Assembly: GCF_000471905.2 (NCBI RefSeq)
Contig: NW_006497658.1
Location: 2,931,687-2,995,686, forward strand
DNA from: Amborella trichopoda
Taxonomy: Eukaryota; Streptophyta; Magnoliopsida; Amborellales; Amborellaceae
Direction: 5' to 3'
DNA length: 64,000 nt
Every line of letters begins with the position of its first letter. The stretch's first letter is position 1. The translations under genes and the position numbers were made by a program. The notes below the pieces were generated by a model. It did no database searches. It saw only the letters and a list, made by a program, of their open reading frames with translations, and had not been told where the DNA came from. Below are positions 61,001-64,000 of this stretch, piece by piece.

Positions 61001-62169
61001 ATGAGATACTGCAATCTGGAGAAGAAATTCATTAATATTTGCAGAATGCAAATAATGCAACAAGACGTGAAATTTATCTAGGAAAGACTAATGGGATGGA
61101 TGGGAGGAGGAGAATAGAACGATAGGAACATTGAACATGGCTTGTATAACATGGCAAATACAAAACGAAAAGGACTGTCAAATATTTCAGAATGAGTTTA
61201 AGGAACCCATTCAAACTATAGTCGCGGATGTCCATAAATTTGTATAGCAGGCTATACACATTATACATTTCTCCAAACACACAGGAATAAACAACTGCTT
61301 TATAATTTCAGAAAACGTCAAACACGAGATGCGACCTGAATAACAGAAAGAATCATATGTGAAATGGTGATAAGAAACTACCTGTAAAAACTCCTTCCAA
61401 CCTGATGGTTCAATCTGTTCAATCCGGTTGACTAAACGAATAGATCTAGCTTTCAACCGCTTAATCTTTTCCTTGGTAAGGTTGGCTGTGTCCATGATCT
61501 TTTTAAATTCAGCAAAGCCTTTTGTTCTGGAGATTTGTTTCCTTAACTTCGAAACTTTAGTTCTCTGGTCCTTGTAACTCTCCACAGCCTCATGATACAC
61601 TTCTGACAGCTTCAGAACCTGATAGTATACAGTCATCTCAAAACATGCCCTACTAATCCTAAATATGATATTACATGCTAATAGGGTTCTAAAAATATTC
61701 ATCAGCTACGTTACAAAACCCAATGGTACTGGGATGCATGTTAGGATCACAGTAATCAAATTGCAAAGGAAAATGAATCTTCTAGAAACAAATAACCAAC
61801 CTCATCATCTTCTGAAAGGCTACTTAAAACTGGCACATTTAAACTCCATGACCATGTCTCAAGGGAGCCTTCCATAGACCATAAAGAACCAAATGCTGAC
61901 TTCGCAAGCTTTTCCCATTGTAATCCTTCTTTCTCAAGAAGTCCCCTCATGATTTCCCTAGGCGATGCATCACCTTGAGACAACGGATTGTCAGGTAAGC
62001 CTGCTGTGTATATGGCCTTAATCCAATTCTCAGTGAACATATACGAAGAATTATCTGAACCAAGAGCCACATAATGTGAAGGTTCAACAACATTTGTTCC
62101 TTGAAAGTCATCGTCATCACTCAAATCCAACTCTGCATCTGCAATATCAAGGACACCATCTCCACTAAT
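35359..62169 (-). CDS. ISE2: ISE2 / DExH15 chloroplast RNA helicase, last six exons (partial gene)
   Basis: Six exons on the minus strand (62169-61801, 61618-61382, 48637-48417, 37390-37291, 37210-37064, 35457-35359) join in phase to 390 codons plus TGA. They form the C-terminal third of the roughly 1170-aa Ski2-like helicase ISE2. Seen: MEGSLETWSWSLNVPVLSSL; a charged coiled-coil-like stretch with LKARSIRLVNRIEQIEPSGW; and the DSHCT domain with FPLGETASAIRGENELWLAM, AQLAAVCGSLVSEGIKVR, then QFSGMVEAWASGLTWREIMM and GDLARLLRRTIDILSQ, ending PINELAG. The family unwinds RNA in chloroplasts (group II intron splicing, rRNA processing) and its loss alters plasmodesmata and is embryo-lethal in Arabidopsis. 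The DExH core and transit peptide must lie right of the window. Introns of 12.7 and 11.0 kb are packed with transposons, yet all junctions are GT-AG and all frames open. Confidence 0.95.
35458..37063 (-). other. ISE2: ISE2 intron (last), with 69-bp duplication
   Basis: A 1.6-kb GT-AG intron. It holds a (GA)13 run at 35531-35556, a tandem duplication of 69 bp (TTATATGGAAATAA(C/A)TAGAC units at 36269 and 36338, almost identical), an inverted-sense SINE-like phrase ATCCGAGCCTTATCCCAA near 35735, and a poly-G run at 36061-36070. No coding content was seen. Confidence 0.75.
35531..35556. repeat. (GA)n microsatellite
   Basis: Thirteen AG units inside the last ISE2 intron. Confidence 0.95.
37064..37210 (-). 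CDS. ISE2: ISE2 exon (second from last)
   Basis: 49 codons in phase 0, IPCELDDQFSGMVEAWASGL to RRTIDILSQ, with the highly conserved TWREIMMDCAMDDGDLARLL. Donor CAA/GTAAGT at 37063; the preceding intron is only 80 bp. Confidence 0.95.
37291..37390 (-). CDS. ISE2: ISE2 exon (third from last)
   Basis: The exon is 100 bases; its first base completes the split Ser codon. It reads HIYEPSSIVTGTIDYLEEQR, then RSLLRIQAKHGVE, matching the FIYEPS...SLLQLQ..HGV segment of ISE2. Acceptor TTTCAG, donor GTGAGA. It is too short to show as an open frame with its own ATG. Confidence 0.9.
37815..38096 (+). repeat. Direct repeat, about 149-bp period, two copies
   Basis: GAGTTTCAGGGC(A/G)AAG, AATGGTAAC-type, TCTA(A/C)AAATTGCATC, CTCCTCTTTATT(G/A)TTTCAT and TTTCCATTC(C/T)CCCAAT recur in order at 37817 and 37966. 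The second copy ends at the long-TIR element border (38097). Non-coding. Confidence 0.75.
38097..38843 (+). repeat. Left terminal inverted repeat of the PEX3-carrying element
   Basis: Mirror of 44341-45080. Contains an AAT microsatellite (38110-38175), the palindrome GTAGACC-TTATGGTCTAC, several CTCTCTCTTACCT-type sub-repeats and, from about 38690, PEX3 codons. Confidence 0.88.
38690..39222 (+). pseudogene. PEX3: Captured PEX3 (peroxin 3) N-terminal fragment
   Basis: The reading frame gives NRRKVFVIVEIIGSGYALYR, then LCFAHKERLAALYRERE, ADEHVKAQLQLHIENIQRI, LHNLKPRLFVELDFAQLMGR and, after one frame change near 38985, TSQEKLELWERLKILSFTRT followed by TTMLNLYIRVQVDIFGRHFY. This is the family order of plant PEX3 from about residue 10 to 175, with introns absent in this stretch. 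PEX3 is the peroxisomal membrane anchor for PEX19 import complexes. Here it is a cargo fragment inside a long-TIR transposon: its true N-terminus is replaced, one frameshift is present, and everything after about residue 175 is missing. The first 50 residues are duplicated in inverted orientation in the right arm. Confidence 0.9.
39240..44340 (+). mobile_element. L1-type LINE, ORF2 nearly complete but dead
   Basis: Endonuclease from about 39744 (MKLVSWNI, GGDFNITRWSHKRN, LDRFLF, SDHCPILL); reverse transcriptase about 41030-41920 (FCPISLLNSSYKILSKVLAS, SQSAFIKHRQILDGALIAHE, RGLRQGDPLSPFLFAISAE); connection to 42590; zf-RVT 42890-43110 (CTMCLCKEESNNHLFLHC); RNase H 43670-44070 (IKLNFDGCSLGNSG, VEGDARN). 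It ends in about 12 A at 44329-44340. It is dead: the motif C YADD reads YANN, the motif A aspartate (KLDxEKAYD) is Asn in KINREKAYD, and there are several stops and frame changes. A 224-bp tandem duplication lies at 43217-43664. The 5' border near 39230-39240 is uncertain; GCTGGGTTGAT there may pair with CTGGGCCTTGAT after the poly(A) as a degraded target duplication. Confidence 0.88.
43217..43664 (+). repeat. 224-bp tandem duplication inside the LINE
   Basis: CAATTTGGACCATTTGGATT starts both units, at 43217 and 43441. Units are almost identical (AAAGAAA against AAGGAAA near their ends) and both encode TIWIERNARIFWGMVNQGPA. Because 224 is not divisible by three, the duplication shifts frame. 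It arose after the LINE had inserted or in its immediate source copy. Confidence 0.93.
44341..45080 (-). repeat. Right terminal inverted repeat of the PEX3-carrying element
   Basis: Reverse complement of the left arm. PEX3-like residues NRRKVFVIVEIIGSGY to AHKERLAA-type are still readable on the minus strand at about 44395-44510. It begins directly after the LINE poly(A). Confidence 0.88.
45261..47953 (-). mobile_element. Non-autonomous Ty3/gypsy-like LTR element
   Basis: Two direct repeats act as LTRs: 45261-45728 and 47211-47953 (shared CACACCCA(A)GCTAGGGTA, AAAAGTGTCCAAA(T/C)AAACAAT, GTACTTGTGAATAGTACT). On the minus strand the right copy is followed by a primer-binding site TTGGTATCAGAATTC (47210-47196) and the left copy is preceded by a purine-rich tract after GACGAGTTTTCTTCAAC, a typical gypsy 3' sequence. 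The interior is about 1.5 kb including a 445-bp hAT insert and encodes no polymerase, so the element resembles a short non-autonomous derivative. The right LTR carries an extra segment of roughly 215 bp. It is old and broken. Confidence 0.75.
46103..46547. mobile_element. hAT-type non-autonomous element, 445 bp
   Basis: Flanks TTAATGAG (46095-46102) and TTAATAAG (46548-46555) match in seven of eight bases. Ends are CATAGTTCCAAAAAGCACTA and, read inward from the right, CAGTGATTCAAAGAACCGAC. The interior is rich in CGCCTAGGCGG-type palindromic words, typical of a widespread plant hAT MITE family. It sits inside the non-autonomous LTR element. No coding content. Confidence 0.75.
47954..48416 (-). 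other. ISE2 intron sequence next to the DSHCT exon
   Basis: Unremarkable AT-rich intron DNA between the LTR element and the exon donor at 48416. No element seen. Confidence 0.5.
48417..48637 (-). CDS. ISE2: ISE2 exon (fourth from last), DSHCT core
   Basis: Starts VSNVIHEARAMDIN right after a GGGACAG acceptor and ends KVRYWKSH plus two bases of a split codon at donor GTATGT. It contains the near-invariant TQLLFPLGETASAIRGENEL and the LAMVLRNKIFLDLRPAQLAA stretches of the DSHCT domain. It is isolated: 12.7 kb from the exon before and 11.0 kb from the exon after. Confidence 0.94.
48638..49635. other. Intron DNA with GA and poly-G runs and gap
   Basis: No coding content. GA-rich 49385-49420, a poly-G run of about 17 at 49427-49443, a gap of 71 N at 49552-49622 and another poly-G run (49623-49636) follow. 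The sequences after the two poly-G runs resemble each other strongly (see findings). Confidence 0.6.
49552..49622. other. Assembly gap (unknown bases)
   Basis: 71 N bordered on the right by a poly-G run, with similar sequence on both sides. Confidence 0.99.
50340..52500. other. Unassigned DNA within the copia remnant
   Basis: Contains a short minisatellite at 51345-51520 (GTGGGA(T/C)CCACATGGGGGTG units about 65 bp apart with CCCAACTCC(T/C)(G/A)CACGTGAGG) and a (CT)n run at 52003-52041. A 50-bp direct repeat near 50330-50440 contains CAAAATATGTGTATCTCATT twice. Nothing coding is recognised. Confidence 0.5.
52003..52041. repeat. (CT)n microsatellite
   Basis: About 19 perfect units in the large ISE2 intron. 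Confidence 0.95.
55470..56961. mobile_element. Pack-MULE carrying a receptor-kinase 5' end, 1.5 kb
   Basis: TIRs of about 305 bp (55470-55775 and 56654-56961) begin GAGTAATGATCTTAT on the left and, read inward, on the right, and share GGACCCCAAAAGACCAC, CAAATCTCAAGATGGAA and CTCTACCCTCCCTCTCGCTC. Target duplications AAAGTTAAC (55461-55469) and AAAGTTAAA (56962-56970) agree in eight of nine bases, the Mutator length. The 880-bp interior is a captured host gene piece (upstream region plus N-terminal lectin domain of a G-type lectin receptor kinase) in minus orientation. No transposase. It sits inside the copia gag region. Confidence 0.9.
55790..56460 (-). pseudogene. Captured G-type lectin S-receptor-like kinase, N-terminal fragment
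   Basis: Starts at 56460 with a signal-peptide-like MESFLMLLLFSVTISLSSSQ, then WLSPSGNFPFGFCPL, KTPEKALVWCANTDGPPFSV, GGLILRNSEAQ, ASMLDNGNFVSYNSDSQVIW and ESFDSPMDTILSEQTLSTGF. This is the bulb-type lectin domain order of LecRK/SD-type receptor kinases. In-frame stops at 56338-56340 and 56272-56274 interrupt it. Similarity ends near 55790, so the S-locus, PAN, transmembrane and kinase parts are absent. The 56461-56640 stretch is probably the captured 5' flank. In the intact family the domain is extracellular and precedes a membrane kinase; here it is non-functional cargo. Confidence 0.88.
57366..58369. mobile_element. hAT-type non-autonomous element, 1.0 kb
   Basis: Exact 8-bp duplication TTCAAGGC on both sides (57358-57365 and 58370-58377). 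Ends are CAATGTTCAAAAACAAGG and, read inward from the right, AAATGAATGAAAAAATGG, followed by CGCCTAGG-rich sub-terminal regions on both sides. It has the same GCCTAGGCGG vocabulary as the 445-bp element at 46103, so both belong to related hAT families. The interior is AT-rich without transposase. Confidence 0.8.
58425..59000 (+). repeat. 175-bp direct repeat flanking a gypsy fragment
   Basis: CCAAGTACTTTGTAAACATC, GAAAGCACTACACAGTGCAT and GTGGCTTCAAGTTTCACCAT recur in order at about 58430-58610 and 58822-59000. Between them lies a Ty3/gypsy scrap, so this may be a small local duplication of decayed element sequence. Confidence 0.75.
58625..58820 (+). mobile_element. Ty3/gypsy reverse-transcriptase fragment
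   Basis: The stretch ALSFMDGDFGYNHIRMAPEE and TAFLTPKGFYCYTVISFGLK is the core of gypsy reverse transcriptase. Only about 65 codons survive; no ends are visible. An old, short fossil. Confidence 0.8.
59110..60570. other. Intron DNA with GA-rich repeats
   Basis: A TATGTGTGTGTGTGAGAGAG-type run lies near 59428-59455 and a GA run at 60190-60216. A diverged tandem repeat of about 150 bp is visible (AAGAAA(A/G)GAAACAAAGGCTG at 59996 and 60144, each near TGG(A)TCTCTA). A related segment occurs at 49335-49420 in the same intron. No coding content. Confidence 0.5.
60570..60625 (+). mobile_element. SINE-like 3' tail
   Basis: ATTCGAGCCTTATCCCAACT followed by AATTGGGGTAGGC resembles the conserved 3' part of the widespread plant Au-type SINE (GCCTTGTCCCAA..AATGGGGTCGGC in relatives). 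No tRNA-like head is evident upstream, so only a fragment is claimed, from memory of the family. Confidence 0.4.
61382..61618 (-). CDS. ISE2: ISE2 exon (fifth from last)
   Basis: 79 codons in phase 0, VLKLSEVYHEAVESYKDQR to IEQIEPSGWKEFLQ. It is lysine/arginine-rich and likely helical (KLRKQISRTKGFAEFKKIMD, EKIKRLKARS). It is separated from the previous exon by a 182-bp intron; its donor GTAGTT opens the 12.7-kb intron. Confidence 0.93.
61801..62169 (-). CDS. ISE2: ISE2 exon (sixth from last)
   Basis: 123 codons in phase 0, from ISGDGVLDIADAELDLSDDD to SSLSEDDE. It contains YMFTENWIKAIYTAGLP, SPREIMRGLLEKEGLQWEKL and SMEGSLETWSWSLNVPVLSS, all conserved in ISE2. Acceptor TTGCAG at 62175-62170; donor GTTGGT from 61800. 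Confidence 0.93.
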
Positions 62170-64000
62170 CTGCAATATCAAAATGTGAAAAATTACTTCA
62201 AAAGGAATTTAAATGATTGAATGATGAATGGGGGCTCAATGAATAGAAAACGGCACATATTATAATGCACATATAGAATGAAAACATATCAGTAGGCAAA
62301 AATTACCAGCAAACATACCCACATAAATAGGAATATTAAAGTAAAAAGTTCATTGACTGCAGGAAGTCCCAAAAAGATGAATATAAACAATTGAAACAAA
62401 TAACTTTCTACAATGGAAGAAGCATAAAATAGAATCTACAAACCAAACAACACAAAGGTACAATAATCTTACTTTTCAATGATGTTATTAATTTACCAAG
62501 GCAGTAAATTGGAGCTAAAATGCATCAGAAAGAAGTAAATATAGGAGGCAGAAACATATCAAAAGATATACGCAAGAAACATGTCCCCTTAATGTTTTTA
62601 TGGCTGGGTGCAGTACCCCTTTTACGAATTTAATTGTTTTATCAGTTTATAAGAAGAGAGTGAGTATACTAGTACAAATACGAGATGGTAGAAAGGAGAA
62701 CAAGAAATCTCAAAGAGATGCTGAGAGAGCATCACTAAGGAGGTGGCAACGAGAAACAAATAGCTAAGGAAGACAGAAATGCCCTCCTAGGCCAACCTAT
62801 AGGACATACTTATTGGCTTCCTTAAGACATGTCAAGAGGACCCAATCAATCAGCAAAGCTAAAACTGAAACAAGGAAAATCCAGCAATGGCATGATAGTT
62901 GCTTTCTGGTGGTGCATCTAGTCACAATGAGATGGCCACATTCCACCATCAATGGGAACAAGGACCTACTGATCATGATCCCAATGCCAGTAACCAAACG
63001 TATCACCTCCAGCATGATGGCATTAAACAATCCCAATGGATGACAGTCCTGCCAAATCATACCCTCAATCCCCGCTGGGCCTGGATGAACTATTGAGCAT
63101 CCTTCATGATTGAGCAAGACAATGCACTCAGTATCCTTCCAAAAGACAGTTTTTTATTTTTATTTCATCCAAGAAAGAACCCTCTAGCCCAGCTGTGTCA
63201 ACGCTTAAATAGAGAATGTCAACATAGAAGAAGAAATTGAAGCCTCAGAAATTCTACTCTTCCAAAAGTTTGAAATATTTTGAGGATAAGACAGAGAAGA
63301 CAAAGACTAATCACACGATCAGCCAATCCAAAAATGACATGACGAGCCAGTCCACAATGAGAGCAGCCCAAACCAGCAAATTCTTCTGAACTGTGCACAG
63401 CCACCAACTAAAGGCTAGTCAATAAAACCTCGGAAAGAACAAAGACTTCCAGCAATAATTCATAATCAACAAGTGAACATATACAACTTGTTTAGTTACA
63501 ACTTAACATCTACTTGTGTGTACATATAACATGGGATTAGAACTCAAAAGCTACAATTTTAAGACAGCACCAAACAAGCACTGAATACTATATTGCAAGA
63601 CACTGATGGGCTGACAACTTTTGTGAGCTTTAGTACTTTTATCTTGTTCATATTTATGTCCTTAAAGGACGACGACTTGAACAAACATATCACAATATCA
63701 GATAACTAGAAACAAATTTAAACGCATCTTGCAAGAGTGACAGCATAAACAATCTGGTATTTATATCTCAAAAGTTCATCGGCAAAAAGAAAATGCATCC
63801 TCAGAACTAGCCCATGACTCACCAAATAGACAAGATTGAGTTCGATATTTCCCTCACACACAGCAGGAACAAGGTGCTGAGATTAGAACTTGAAACCTAC
63901 CATTTTAGGATGGAGCTTCAAAAAGAAAAAAGGAAAAAAAAAACCAATATTACATAGTCTGGGCAAATTATATTTGCAGGCTCTAGTGCTCTCATCTTGT
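62170..64000 (-). other. ISE2: ISE2 intron (partial), with possible LINE scrap
   Basis: This upstream intron of ISE2 runs out of the window, so it exceeds 1.8 kb. On the minus strand 62797-63117 contains a WQDCHPLGLF stretch reminiscent of the W-x-D-x-W-H-P-x-G-x-L motif after the reverse transcriptase of L1-type LINEs; assignment is weak. No further ISE2 exon was recognised. Confidence 0.45.

Larger units (their letters stand above)
48638..61381 (-). other. ISE2: Giant ISE2 intron, 12.7 kb
   Basis: From donor GTAGTT (61381) to acceptor GGGACAG (48638). Contents from right to left: GA-rich repeats and a SINE-like tail (59.8-60.6 kb), a gypsy fragment, a hAT element (57366-58369), a broken copia element (about 49.64-57.3 kb) with a Pack-MULE inside, and an assembly gap. 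Confidence 0.9.

Overview
The window is nuclear DNA of a flowering plant with a large, AT-rich, transposon-filled genome. Spliced plant genes, plant-type long-TIR and hAT transposons, L1-type LINEs, Ty1/copia and Ty3/gypsy remnants with initiator-Met-tRNA primer sites, and CT/AT microsatellites all point there. I cannot name the species; a woody, early-diverging angiosperm or basal eudicot would fit but is inference. There are two unknown-base gaps (14206-14943 and 49552-49622).

Layout. 1-6100: mostly anonymous DNA with one orphan exon of a dienelactone-hydrolase-family gene (596-710, +) and a tandem repeat of about 150 bp. 6115-10985: an old, broken Ty3/gypsy chromovirus. 11.0-16.5 kb: small copia scraps, tandem repeats and a broken copia element that contains the first gap. 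17286-19162 (-): an intact two-exon acyl-activating enzyme (AMP-forming acyl-CoA synthetase) of 550 aa ending in the peroxisomal signal SRM; it is the only gene that is complete in the window. 19.6-28.4 kb: a Mutator-like long-TIR element, copies of a dispersed repeat family, two hAT-type non-autonomous elements with exact 8-bp target-site duplications, and a decayed LINE tail. 28.4-35.3 kb: AT-rich intergenic DNA with minisatellites.

35359-62169 (-): the last six coding exons (390 codons) of ISE2/DExH15, the chloroplast Ski2-like RNA helicase. The upstream exons lie beyond the right edge. Two of its introns are huge (about 11.0 and 12.7 kb) and hold nested transposons. The first holds a 7-kb long-TIR element that captured part of PEX3 (peroxin 3) and was itself hit by an L1-type LINE, plus a non-autonomous LTR element with a hAT element inside. 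The second holds a broken copia element, a Pack-MULE carrying the 5' end of a G-type lectin receptor kinase (inserted in the copia gag region), another hAT element and a gypsy fragment. All splice junctions of these six exons are canonical and every phase fits, so the host gene appears functional despite the load.

Most notable: two independent gene-capturing transposons lie in introns of one essential-type gene. One of them presents PEX3 sequence in both arms of a 740-bp inverted repeat that ISE2 pre-mRNA must transcribe, which is a plausible source of a long hairpin RNA.
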